A program made the position numbers and the translations under genes. Of a stretch of DNA of 64,000 nucleotides, positions 17,060 through 24,891 are shown piece by piece. Origin of the DNA: Blautia caecimuris. GTDB lineage: Bacteria; Bacillota; Clostridia; Lachnospirales; Lachnospiraceae. The DNA is taken from positions 1 through 64,000 of the forward strand of contig NZ_JANJZT010000013.1 of the NCBI RefSeq assembly GCF_024622975.1. The letters are read 5' to 3'. The notes under the pieces are model-generated. The model had not been told where the DNA came from, searched no databases, and saw nothing but the letters and a program-made list of their open reading frames with translations. Numbering within the stretch: the stretch's first letter is position 1; each line of letters begins with the position of its first letter.

Positions 17060-18103
17060 TTATTCAGCAGCTCCCTCTGTTGTTTCTTCTGCACCGGCAT
17101 CTTCTGTCTCGGCTTCTGCTGCCTCGGCTCCGCCTTCCGTATAAACAAATGTTTTCAGGTTGTCTACGTTGTCTGCTGTGATCGCAATACAGTCAACAAG
17201 CTGTTTTTCATCAAGACCTGTTGTTCCGTCTTTCAGATAAGCGTCTGCCTGCTCTACTGCCATTTCAGCCATCAGAGCGAACTGCTGAAGCGCTGTGCCG
17301 GTAGCTTTTCCGTCTTTAATAAGAGCTGCTGCCTCATCAGAGCCGTCAACACCGATAACCGGAATATTTTTGCCTGCTGCCTCACATGCCGCAACTGCTC
17401 CTTCCAGCATTGTGTCGTTTCCGCAGATAATTCCGTCCAGCTCAGGATTTGCCTGAAGGATCGCCTCTGTCTTGTCAAAGGCTTCTGTCTTTTCCCAGTT
17501 CGCAGTCTGCTGTGCAACCATTTCCAGATCCGGATACTGGTCGATCACTTCATGGAAAGCAGAAGAACGGACACCTGCGTTTGTATCAGATTCTTTTCCA
17601 AGAAGCTCTGCATATTTTCCTTCCTCACCCATTGCTTCTACCCATACTTCCGCAATGGCCTTTGCTCCCTGGTAGTTATTTGCTACAATCTGGGAAATCG
17701 CTACGCCGTCTTCGTTGATCTCACGGTCAACAAGGAAGGTGGGGATTCCCGCGTCTTTTGCCTTTTTAACAGCTTCAATGGTAGCGTCCGCACCTGCATT
17801 ATCGCAGATGATCGCTGCTGCTTTGTCAGCGATAGCGCTGTCAAAAAGCTCTGTCTGTTTTGTAGGATCGTCGTCATGGGATGCTGCTTTCACTTCATAT
17901 CCAAGCTCTTCCGCTGTTTTTGTAGCCACGTCAGCCTCTGTTTTAAATGCTGGATTGGATACAGATGGTGTGATCACATAAATAATATTGGAGCCGCCGC
18001 CCGGAAGCGGTTCTTCATTTTCGGCCGCCATTACTGTAACTCCGCCCATCGCCGTAACTGTCATCGCTGCTCCCAGTAATACACTCAGTAATCTTTTTCT
18101 CAT
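17060..18103 (-). CDS. rbsB: Ribose-type sugar-binding protein (RbsB-like)
   Basis: This is the substrate-binding protein of the rbs transporter, 347 residues, with a Sec signal peptide (MRKRLLSVLLGAAMTVTAMG, cleavage near VMAAEN) and no lipobox cysteine. The mature part is a type-I binding protein: IIYVITPSVSNPAFK, GYEVKAASHDDDPTKQ, AAAIICDNAGADA, ELDGIICGNDTML and VIGVDGSDEA. It ends with an unusual tail of about 25 residues made mostly of Glu and Ala. It is first in the operon and followed by a hairpin, consistent with high expression. Ribose or a related pentose is the expected ligand. Confidence 0.93.
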   Translation of the reverse strand: MRKRLLSVLLGAAMTVTAMGGVTVMAAENEEPLPGGGSNIIYVITPSVSNPAFKTEADVATKTAEELGYEVKAASHDDDPTKQTELFDSAIADKAAAIICDNAGADATIEAVKKAKDAGIPTFLVDREINEDGVAISQIVANNYQGAKAIAEVWVEAMGEEGKYAELLGKESDTNAGVRSSAFHEVIDQYPDLEMVAQQTANWEKTEAFDKTEAILQANPELDGIICGNDTMLEGAVAACEAAGKNIPVIGVDGSDEAAALIKDGKATGTALQQFALMAEMAVEQADAYLKDGTTGLDEKQLVDCIAITADNVDNLKTFVYTEGGAEAAEAETEDAGAEETTEGAAE

Positions 18104-18502
18104 TTTTTTACCCTCCTGATAACATTATGATTTCCATGCTGTTCCTCCAACAGCATTATGGGAATTTACTTCCCCTGTCGATGTTTATATTTTAAACGAT
18201 TAGGTAAATATTTCAATAGTATTTTTATATTTTGTTTATTTTATTTTGTGTTTTCGTGAATTTTGCAGAATTTATCTCCCTATTTTTGTGCATATTTACT
18301 ATCTATCTTGGCATTTTATGCTATCCTTCCTATAAATCCCGTATCATTTGTGTAAACATTTATATAAACATTTATGTAAGATTCCCGGATTCTCCGATCA
18401 TTTATACATTTTACGTTTTATCCCCTGTTTCTTTTTGTTGGAAAAGCACGGAAAGCCTGTCCCGGGCATAAGCTGTAAGTAAATCCCCTTTGAGGTGAAG
18501 AC
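18104..18502. promoter_or_regulatory. Divergent control region between rbsB and sigK
   Basis: This 399-bp AT-rich gap lies between genes facing away from each other and has no gene of its own. The 18-mer TAAACATTTATATAAACA at 18353-18370 matches exactly the one upstream of the isomerase operon (11137-11154), and a second GTTTATA is near 18185. They are candidate sites for the LacI-type regulator. I cannot place a convincing promoter for rbsB. Confidence 0.5.
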
Positions 18503-19144
18503 TTGAAGACTTTTTTAAAACCTTTGACATCAGGCGAGGAAAAATTATATCTTCAGCGTTACCGGGAGGGTGATTTGGCAGCAAAAAATATCCTGATTGA
18601 GCATAACCTCCGCCTGGTCGCCCACATAGTAAAAAAATATCAGGGTTCCGGTGAAGATCCTGAAGACCTGATCTCCATCGGAACTATCGGTCTGATCAAA
18701 GCGATCAGCACCTTTGATGCGGAAAAATCCACGCGCCTTTCCACCTATGCGGCGCGCTGCATTGATAATGAGCTTCTGATGATGCTCCGTTCCAGAAAAA
18801 AACGCTCCCGTGAAGTCTCCCTGTATGATCCAATCGGAACAGACAGGGAAGGAAATGAGATCAGCCTTCTGGATATCATTGAAAGCCCTCCTGTAGATAT
18901 TGTGGAACAATATGCCACGCAGAAGGATATCCGCCATCTTGTCAGTTCCCTGAAAACTGCTTTAACGCCCAGGGAATACCAGGTCATCTGCCTCCGGTAC
19001 GGTCTGTTCGGAGCTTCTGAGGAAACTCAGAAAACAATTGCCCGGAAGCTTTCCATCAGTCGCTCCTACGTTTCCCGCATTGAAAAAAACGCACTGAAAA
19101 AACTCCGCTGTCTTTTTGATGAACAACCGAAAAATCACTGTTGA
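18503..19144 (+). CDS. sigK: Late sporulation sigma factor, SigK-like
   Basis: Sigma-70 family factor of 213 residues. Region 2 reads NLRLVAHIVKKYQGSGEDPEDLISIGTIG in overlapping motifs, then STYAARCIDNELLMMLRSRKK; region 4 has SISRSYVSRIEKNALKKLR. These match mother-cell factors SigK/SigE, closest to SigK (SLYDPIGTDREGNEISLLD). Translation starts at TTG with GAGGTG five bases upstream and an in-frame stop four codons before, so the long pro-sequence of B. subtilis pro-SigK is absent, as reported for C. difficile. The gene is uninterrupted, with no skin-type insertion. SigE is a less likely alternative. Confidence 0.85.
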   Translation: MKTFLKPLTSGEEKLYLQRYREGDLAAKNILIEHNLRLVAHIVKKYQGSGEDPEDLISIGTIGLIKAISTFDAEKSTRLSTYAARCIDNELLMMLRSRKKRSREVSLYDPIGTDREGNEISLLDIIESPPVDIVEQYATQKDIRHLVSSLKTALTPREYQVICLRYGLFGASEETQKTIARKLSISRSYVSRIEKNALKKLRCLFDEQPKNHC

Positions 19145-19208
19145 ATATGTATACAGCAGAAGATACTTTTCTGTTTTCTCACCGGTAAAAGCGAACTGCC
19201 ACAGTACA

Positions 19209-19253
19209 AAAAAATACAGGAACCGCCTGGCTTTGGCTGTTCCTGTATTTTTT
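19209..19253. terminator. Bidirectional terminator between sigK and the U32 gene
   Basis: Arms at 19209-19223 and 19239-19253 pair almost perfectly around a 15-nt loop and are flanked by A and T runs on both sides, so it can terminate sigK on the plus strand and the trhP operon on the minus strand. Confidence 0.8.
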
Positions 19254-19339
19254 ATTGCTGATATTTTATGCGTCTCCTCTTCGGGTGTATTTCCAAAGCT
19301 TATAAAGCTCCGGAATATCTTTTATTCCATGACAGGGCT

Positions 19340-20566
19340 TTATGCCTCCGCCCTTCGGAGAAGATCATATTTTTCTACTTCTGCCCCCAGATCTACCGCA
19401 AGCTTCTGCTGAGGATGGGGCGCGCTTTCCACGGAAGCTCCTGTCTCGTCATAAATCCCCTGAACTGTAACCGTCAGGTTTCTTCCGTCCGGCTTCATGA
19501 TCTCAATGGTTTCTCCTACGCTGAACTTATTTCTCTGAGTAATGTGGACCAGACCCTTTTCGTCAACCTCTTCAGCATATCCCAGATAAGTATATTCCTT
19601 TACATAGGTGTTGTTATCATAGATCTGTGTATTCTCATCCGGTTTTCCATAGAAAAATCCGGTAGTAAACTGACGGTACGTACAGTTTGAGATCTGCTCC
19701 TTATACCATTCCATATTCGCCTGGTATTTTTCCGGAGATTCCATATAATCGTCAATGGCTTTCCTGTAGGTTCTGGCAACAGTTGCCACGTAAAGAGCGG
19801 TTTTCATACGGCCTTCAATCTTCAGGCTGTCAATTCCGCTTGTAAGAACATCATCCATATGCTCGATCATGCACAGGTCTTTGGAGTTAAAAATATATGT
19901 GCCTCTTTCATTTTCAAAAACCGGCATATATTCTCCCGGTCTTTTCTCTTCCACAATAGAATATTTCCACCGGCACGGATGGGTGCAGGCGCCTCTGTTG
20001 GCATCTCTTCCCACCAGATAATTGCTGAGAAGACAACGGCCTGAATAGGAAATACACATTGCCCCGTGAATAAAGGTTTCAATTTCCATATCCTCGGGAA
20101 TATGCTCTCTGATTTCTCTGATTTCTTCCAGAGACAGTTCTCTGGCAGTTACCACACGTTTTGCTCCCAGCCGGTACCAGAACCGGTAGGTTTCATAATT
20201 GGTGTTGTTTGCCTGGGTACTGATGTGACATTCAATTTCCGGACAAATTTCCTTCGCATAAGTAAAAATTCCCGGATCTGCAATGATCAGCGCATCCGGT
20301 TTCAGCCCCTTCAGCTCCTGAAGGTACTCCCGAACGCCTGGAAGGTCGTCATTATGAGCAAGAATATTTACAGTCACATAAACCTTTACGCCGTGCTCGT
20401 GAGCAAAAGCAATCCCCTCTGCCATATCTTCTCCGGAAAAGTTTTTTGCTTTTGCCCGAAGACCAAAAGCTTCTCCGCCGATATACACAGCATCTGCCCC
20501 AAATACTACTGCAATTTTCAGGACTTCCAGACTGCTGGCAGGTACCAGTAATTCTATTTTTCTCAT
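19340..20566 (-). CDS. trhP: U32-family tRNA hydroxylation protein (TrhP/YrrO-like)
   Basis: This 408-residue protein has the peptidase-U32 family signature ETFIHGAMCISYSGRCLLS and the conserved NRGACTHPCRWKY cysteines. Family members TrhP/RlhA hydroxylate RNA; TrhP makes 5-hydroxyuridine at tRNA wobble position 34 using prephenate. The N-terminal barrel starts IELLVPASSLEVLKIAVVFGADAVYIGG. Its start overlaps the TrmR stop as ATGA, matching the B. subtilis yrrM-yrrO neighbourhood, which supports the tRNA role over a protease role. A single copy stands here where B. subtilis has yrrN and yrrO. Confidence 0.88.
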   Translation of the reverse strand: MRKIELLVPASSLEVLKIAVVFGADAVYIGGEAFGLRAKAKNFSGEDMAEGIAFAHEHGVKVYVTVNILAHNDDLPGVREYLQELKGLKPDALIIADPGIFTYAKEICPEIECHISTQANNTNYETYRFWYRLGAKRVVTARELSLEEIREIREHIPEDMEIETFIHGAMCISYSGRCLLSNYLVGRDANRGACTHPCRWKYSIVEEKRPGEYMPVFENERGTYIFNSKDLCMIEHMDDVLTSGIDSLKIEGRMKTALYVATVARTYRKAIDDYMESPEKYQANMEWYKEQISNCTYRQFTTGFFYGKPDENTQIYDNNTYVKEYTYLGYAEEVDEKGLVHITQRNKFSVGETIEIMKPDGRNLTVTVQGIYDETGASVESAPHPQQKLAVDLGAEVEKYDLLRRAEA

Positions 20567-21243
20567 ATTGTCTCCTTACTGCGGGACGTTTCCTGTCCAA
20601 ACGGCTGCCTGATACTGAGGGCGGCTCCGTCTCCCAGAGGAAGAATGCTTGTCAGAAGCCTTTCATCATGTTTCAGAGCATAAAGATAATCCCGCATTCT
20701 CTTATAAATGGTTCTGTTTCTCCGCTCTACCAGATAGCGCGATTCAATCAACTCGCCCTCCTGAAGAACATTATCCGAAAGAAGGATTCCCTCCGGATTC
20801 AAAAGACGCACGGCATCCTCCAGCCAGTGAATATACTGCCCTTTTGCCGCATCCATAAAAATCAGGTCAAAACCAGGTTCCAGCTCCCGGAGGATCTGTC
20901 CTGCGTCTCCCTCCAGAAGAGTGATCTGATGGCTCCGTCCTGCTTTCGCAAAATTTTCTCTGGCAATGGGAATCCTTTTTTCATAGTTCTCAATTGTTGT
21001 TACCTGAAGCTTCTCAGGTCCATATTCACACATAAGAAGTGTGGAGAAGCCTACGGCTGTCCCCACCTCCAGAATACGCTCCGGCTTTTTTACAGCCAGA
21101 AGCACCTTTATAAAGCTCTGCATCTCTCTCCGGATAATGGGAACTCCGGATGACAGAGCCTCCTTTTCCAGACTTTCCAGAAAATCTGTATTTCCCATAT
21201 CCAGAGAATTGATGTAGGTTCTCATTCTCTCTTCTACGATCAC
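20563..21243 (-). CDS. trmR: SAM-dependent O-methyltransferase, TrmR/YrrM-like
   Basis: This class I methyltransferase (226 residues) has the AdoMet motif ILEVGTAVGFSTLLM, the acidic loop LEGDAGQILREL and the family motif DLIFMDAAKGQY. Related TrmR (YrrM) methylates 5-hydroxyuridine-34 of tRNA to 5-methoxyuridine, the step after TrhP, whose gene follows with overlapping codons. The GTG start at 21243 has AGGAGGG nine bases upstream and overlaps the previous stop as GTGA, so three genes are translationally coupled. Confidence 0.88.
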   Translation of the reverse strand: MIVEERMRTYINSLDMGNTDFLESLEKEALSSGVPIIRREMQSFIKVLLAVKKPERILEVGTAVGFSTLLMCEYGPEKLQVTTIENYEKRIPIARENFAKAGRSHQITLLEGDAGQILRELEPGFDLIFMDAAKGQYIHWLEDAVRLLNPEGILLSDNVLQEGELIESRYLVERRNRTIYKRMRDYLYALKHDERLLTSILPLGDGAALSIRQPFGQETSRSKETI

Positions 21244-21641
21244 GAGTCTGCGCCCTCCTGCTCAGCATCCCCTGCCATGATTGCAAGAAGCCTTGAAGGT
21301 TCATAGGCAGTACTCAGAAGATAAGTTCCCGGTTTCATCTGTCCTTTATAATTGGACAGCTTTTCCTGAATCCAGAACACCTTTGCATCCTCCACCAGCC
21401 CTTTGCTTTCCAGAGTCTTTGCAATGTCATACACAGAATCATCCTCTTTGACTACCACAGTGATCTCCTGTCCTTCTCCAGGACTCATGGGCTGCTGGTC
21501 AAAAATATCATGTCCGAATTGATAAGACAGTCTTCCCAGCCAGATGATCAGAACAACAATACAGACATAAAGCGCAATTTTAAAAGCGCCGCCTGCAACG
21601 ATCACTCCCGCATTTCCTACCCGGTCTCTTGTGTCTCCCAT
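21240..21641 (-). CDS. Short MltG/YceG-like membrane protein lacking the catalytic domain
   Basis: This 133-residue protein has one membrane helix near residues 18-38 (ALYVCIVVLIIWLGRLSYQF) and an external LysM-like part: ITVVVKEDDSVYDIAKTLESKGLVEDAKVF and MKPGTYLLSTAYEPSRLL. These match the N-terminal half of MltG endolytic transglycosylases, but the catalytic C-terminal half is missing and the stop is clean. It occupies the yrrL (mltG) position upstream of trmR-trhP. It may be a reduced paralogue with a regulatory or scaffold role; enzyme activity is not expected. Confidence 0.75.
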   Translation of the reverse strand: MGDTRDRVGNAGVIVAGGAFKIALYVCIVVLIIWLGRLSYQFGHDIFDQQPMSPGEGQEITVVVKEDDSVYDIAKTLESKGLVEDAKVFWIQEKLSNYKGQMKPGTYLLSTAYEPSRLLAIMAGDAEQEGADS

Positions 21642-21720
21642 GTTATCCTCCTTACTGTCCGCCCGTTTCAGAGCAGCGGAATATCATCCATTTCCATTCC
21701 ATTCTGTTATCCAGTCCAGT

Positions 21721-23664
21721 TTATGCTTCCATGATGATCGGAAGGATCATCGGTCTTCTCTTTGTGCGCTTCCACAGATAGTCGCCTACCGCATCCTTGA
21801 CAACAAGCTTGATCTTTCCCCAGTCTGTAATATTTCTGTCCATGCAGGAATCCAGAGCCTGCTCCACTACCTCCCTGGCATGTCCCATCAGGTCTTCTGA
21901 TTCACGGACATACACAAAGCCTCTGGAAACAATATCCGGTCCCGCAAGAACCACATTGCTGTGACGTTCCAGGGTCATAACCACGATCATAATTCCGTCC
22001 TCAGCCAGATGCTGACGGTCTCTGAGCACAATATTTCCCACATCGCCAACTCCAAGTCCGTCTACCAGGATCGCTCCTGTCTGAACGTTTCCTGTGATCT
22101 GGGCGCTGTTCTCATCCACTTCCAGAACATTTCCCGATGCAAGAATAAAAATGTTTTCTTTTGGGATTCCAAGCTCCTCGGCAATATGTTTCTGAGCAGT
22201 CAGATGACGGTATTCTCCATGAATCGGAATCGCGTATTTCGGACGGACCAGGGAATAGATCAGTTTAATCTCTTCCTGGCAGGCATGTCCCGATACATGA
22301 GCATCCTGGAAAATAACTTTTGCGCCCTTCATATACAGCTCGTTGATCACTTTGGAAACTGCTTTTTCATTTCCCGGAATCGGATTTGAACTGAAAATAA
22401 TAGTATCGTTTGGCTTAATGGTTATTTTTTTGTGAATATTAGCAGCCATTCTTGACAGGGCAGCCATGGATTCTCCCTGACTTCCTGTTGTGATCAGAAC
22501 CACCTTGTCATCCGGGTAATCCTTTACCTGATCGATCTCGATCAGAGTATTTTCCGGAATTCTCAGATATCCCAGCTCTGAAGCTGTTGAAATAACATTG
22601 ACCATGCTGCGGCCTTCTACCGCCACCTTTCTGCCAAAGCGGTACGCAGTATTGATAATCTGCTGAACACGGTCTACGTTTGAGGCAAAGGTTGCAATAA
22701 TGATCCTGCTGGAATGAAATTCATTAAACAGGTTGTCAAAAACTTTGCCCACAGTACGCTCGGACATGGTAAAGCCCGGACGTTCTGCATTTGTACTGTC
22801 GCACATCAGAGCAAGCACGCCTTTTCTTCCGATTTCCGCAAAACGCTGAAGATCAATGGCATCGCCGAATACCGGCGTATAATCCACCTTAAAGTCGCCT
22901 GTATGGACAACGATTCCTGCCGGTGAATAAATCGCCAGTGCGGAAGCATCCTGAATGCTGTGATTTGTCTTAATAAACTCAATAGAAAAATCACCCAGGT
23001 TGATCACCTGTCCATGCTTCACTTCCTTCAGCTTTGTGGAACGGACAAGATTATGTTCTTTCAGCTTATTGGTGATCAGTCCCAGTGTCAGCTTCGTAGA
23101 ATAAATAGGGACGTTTACGTCCTTTAATACATAGGGAAGAGCTCCAATATGGTCCTCATGTCCGTGGGTGATCACAAATCCCTTTACCTTTGAGATATTG
23201 TCCTTCAGATAAGTTACATCCGGGATCACAAGATCAATTCCCAGCATATCATCTTCCGGGAAAGACAGACCACAGTCTACTACTACTATACTGTCTCCGT
23301 ACTCGAAAGCTGTAATATTCATTCCAATCTGTTCCAGTCCGCCAAGAGGAATGATCTTCAGGCGCTCGCTGCTTCTCCGTCCTCTGCGTCCCTGTTTCTG
23401 AAAGTTTCTTCCTGTATTTTTATTCATGGAATTTCTGGAAGAATTTTTTAATACAGGCTTCTGCTGCCTGTCCTGATTCTTTTCGGGATATCTTTCCGCA
23501 GATTTTTCCTGATATCTGCTGTTCTGTTTTGCCTGAGGCCTGTATTTATTATTTTTTGATCTGTTTACCTGTTTTCTTGTATTATAACCGGCATTTCTTC
23601 CATAACTGCCGTTTCTTTTCTGCCTTTCATCTGTTTCTTTTTTTGTATTATTATCACTGTTCAA
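21721..23664 (-). CDS. rnj: Ribonuclease J
   Basis: RNase J is the metallo-beta-lactamase/beta-CASP nuclease with endo- and 5'-3' exonuclease activity in RNA decay. The core has HGHEDHIGALPYVL (zinc ligands), HTGDFKVDYTP, CDSTNAERPG, TTGSQGE and HVSGHACQEE. Before the core, about 100 residues are rich in Lys, Arg, Asn and Gln and should be disordered and RNA-binding. I prefer a TTG start at 23664, six bases after GGAGGTG, over the more upstream possible starts. Its insertion between DUF1292 and the mltG-like gene differs from B. subtilis. Confidence 0.95.
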   Translation of the reverse strand: MNSDNNTKKETDERQKRNGSYGRNAGYNTRKQVNRSKNNKYRPQAKQNSRYQEKSAERYPEKNQDRQQKPVLKNSSRNSMNKNTGRNFQKQGRRGRRSSERLKIIPLGGLEQIGMNITAFEYGDSIVVVDCGLSFPEDDMLGIDLVIPDVTYLKDNISKVKGFVITHGHEDHIGALPYVLKDVNVPIYSTKLTLGLITNKLKEHNLVRSTKLKEVKHGQVINLGDFSIEFIKTNHSIQDASALAIYSPAGIVVHTGDFKVDYTPVFGDAIDLQRFAEIGRKGVLALMCDSTNAERPGFTMSERTVGKVFDNLFNEFHSSRIIIATFASNVDRVQQIINTAYRFGRKVAVEGRSMVNVISTASELGYLRIPENTLIEIDQVKDYPDDKVVLITTGSQGESMAALSRMAANIHKKITIKPNDTIIFSSNPIPGNEKAVSKVINELYMKGAKVIFQDAHVSGHACQEEIKLIYSLVRPKYAIPIHGEYRHLTAQKHIAEELGIPKENIFILASGNVLEVDENSAQITGNVQTGAILVDGLGVGDVGNIVLRDRQHLAEDGIMIVVMTLERHSNVVLAGPDIVSRGFVYVRESEDLMGHAREVVEQALDSCMDRNITDWGKIKLVVKDAVGDYLWKRTKRRPMILPIIMEA

Positions 23665-23822
23665 ATAATGCACCTCCATTTTCATGTGCAAATTTCCGCA
23701 CGACAACTCAGGAATGCCAGTGACATTCCTTCATCATCCGTTAAATTTCGCTTATTTTCGTTTCATTTTCATGAGTTTTAAAACACAGTACCTGAATTTC
23801 CTGTCCGTCCTGTCCGAAAACC

Positions 23823-24080
23823 TTACATTTCCAGATCCACATCATCCAGCATCTGCTCAAAAACTTTATAAACCGCCTGCAGTTCTTCTTCCTCTTCTAC
23901 CATTTCATAGCAGGCTTCCGGGCTGTCCTGGGAAGAACAGTCTTTCAGAATATATGCAGACGCCTCATCATCCAGAGAATCTGATACCAGAAGATAGGAT
24001 CTGCCTCCGATCATTGTCTGTTCCTCTACATAAAACTCTTCTGTTGTCCCGTCCGGGGTCTGAAATTTTATTTTTTCCAT
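23823..24080 (-). CDS. DUF1292 protein (YrzB-like)
   Basis: This 85-residue acidic protein starts MEKIKFQTPDGTTEEFYVEEQTMIGG and contains YLLVSDSLDDEASAYILKD, typical of DUF1292. Function is unknown. The same family sits between ruvX and mltG in B. subtilis, and here it follows ruvX by ten bases. No catalytic residues are evident. Confidence 0.88.
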   Translation of the reverse strand: MEKIKFQTPDGTTEEFYVEEQTMIGGRSYLLVSDSLDDEASAYILKDCSSQDSPEACYEMVEEEEELQAVYKVFEQMLDDVDLEM

Positions 24081-24090
24081 ATTGCTGTCC

Positions 24091-24516
24091 TTATCTGTTT
24101 GCAGAACAGTCCAGATATCCCTGCAGGATCAGTACTGCTGCAAGGGAATCCAGATGTTCCTTTCTGTCTTCACGGCGCACTCCGCCCTCCATGAGAACGC
24201 GGTTCGCCTCCATTGTTGTCAGACGTTCATCCCACATTTCCACAGGCAGTCCCGTTCTTTTCTCCAGCATTTCTTTAAATTCCAGAGATTTTTCTGCCCG
24301 CTCTCCAAGTGTATTATTCATATTCTTCGGAAGTCCCACAACAATTTTTTCCACACCATACTCAGCTACCAGCTCTTCAATACGCGCAAGTGTTCTGCGA
24401 AGCTTGTTTTCCTGCTTTCTCCATATGGTTTCTACTTTCTGGGCAGTCAGTCCCAGGGGATCACTGACTGCCACTCCTACGGTCTTTGACCCGTAATCCA
24501 GTCCAAGTATACGCAT
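24091..24516 (-). CDS. ruvX: Holliday junction resolvase-like RuvX/YqgF
   Basis: RuvX/YqgF is an RNase H-fold nuclease implicated in 16S rRNA processing and recombination. The 141-residue product begins [20 protein letters not shown] with the first catalytic Asp, and has [14 protein letters not shown] and [17 protein letters not shown] with further acidic residues. It starts one base after the ireB stop and precedes DUF1292, the conserved Firmicute order. Confidence 0.95.
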   Translation of the reverse strand: MRILGLDYGSKTVGVAVSDPLGLTAQKVETIWRKQENKLRRTLARIEELVAEYGVEKIVVGLPKNMNNTLGERAEKSLEFKEMLEKRTGLPVEMWDERLTTMEANRVLMEGGVRREDRKEHLDSLAAVLILQGYLDCSANR

Positions 24517-24517
24517 A

Positions 24518-24790
24518 TCAGCTTTCCCAGGAGCGGTTCTTAATATACTCGTTCAGAAGCTCCTCTACCAGTTCATCCCGCTCAACCTTCATGATCATGC
24601 TTCTTGCGCCTTTATGACTGGTAATATAGGTAGGATCACCGGACATGATATAACCAACGATCTGATTTACCGGATTATATCCCTTTTCGTCCATTGCGTT
24701 ATACACCAGATCCAGAACCTCTTTCACTTCCAGCTCCTGATCCGGCTTTGTCCTGAAATACTGTGTATTTCCTAAATTGTTTTCTGTCAT
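24518..24790 (-). CDS. IreB family regulatory phosphoprotein (DUF965)
   Basis: This 90-residue protein contains [36 protein letters not shown] in overlapping pieces, diagnostic of IreB. In enterococci IreB is a substrate of the PASTA kinase IreK and tunes cephalosporin tolerance. The Thr-rich N-terminal region with phospho-acceptor positions is not obvious in this copy. It is the first gene of the ireB-ruvX-DUF1292 string. Confidence 0.92.
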   Translation of the reverse strand: MTENNLGNTQYFRTKPDQELEVKEVLDLVYNAMDEKGYNPVNQIVGYIMSGDPTYITSHKGARSMIMKVERDELVEELLNEYIKNRSWES

Positions 24791-24891
24791 TTTCTCTCAC
24801 GTCCTTACTATTATTTCTTTTCTATTTTAATATAATTCACCGCAAAATACAAGGAGAGTTTTGTACGGGGCCATCGTTCACTCCAGGGCAA

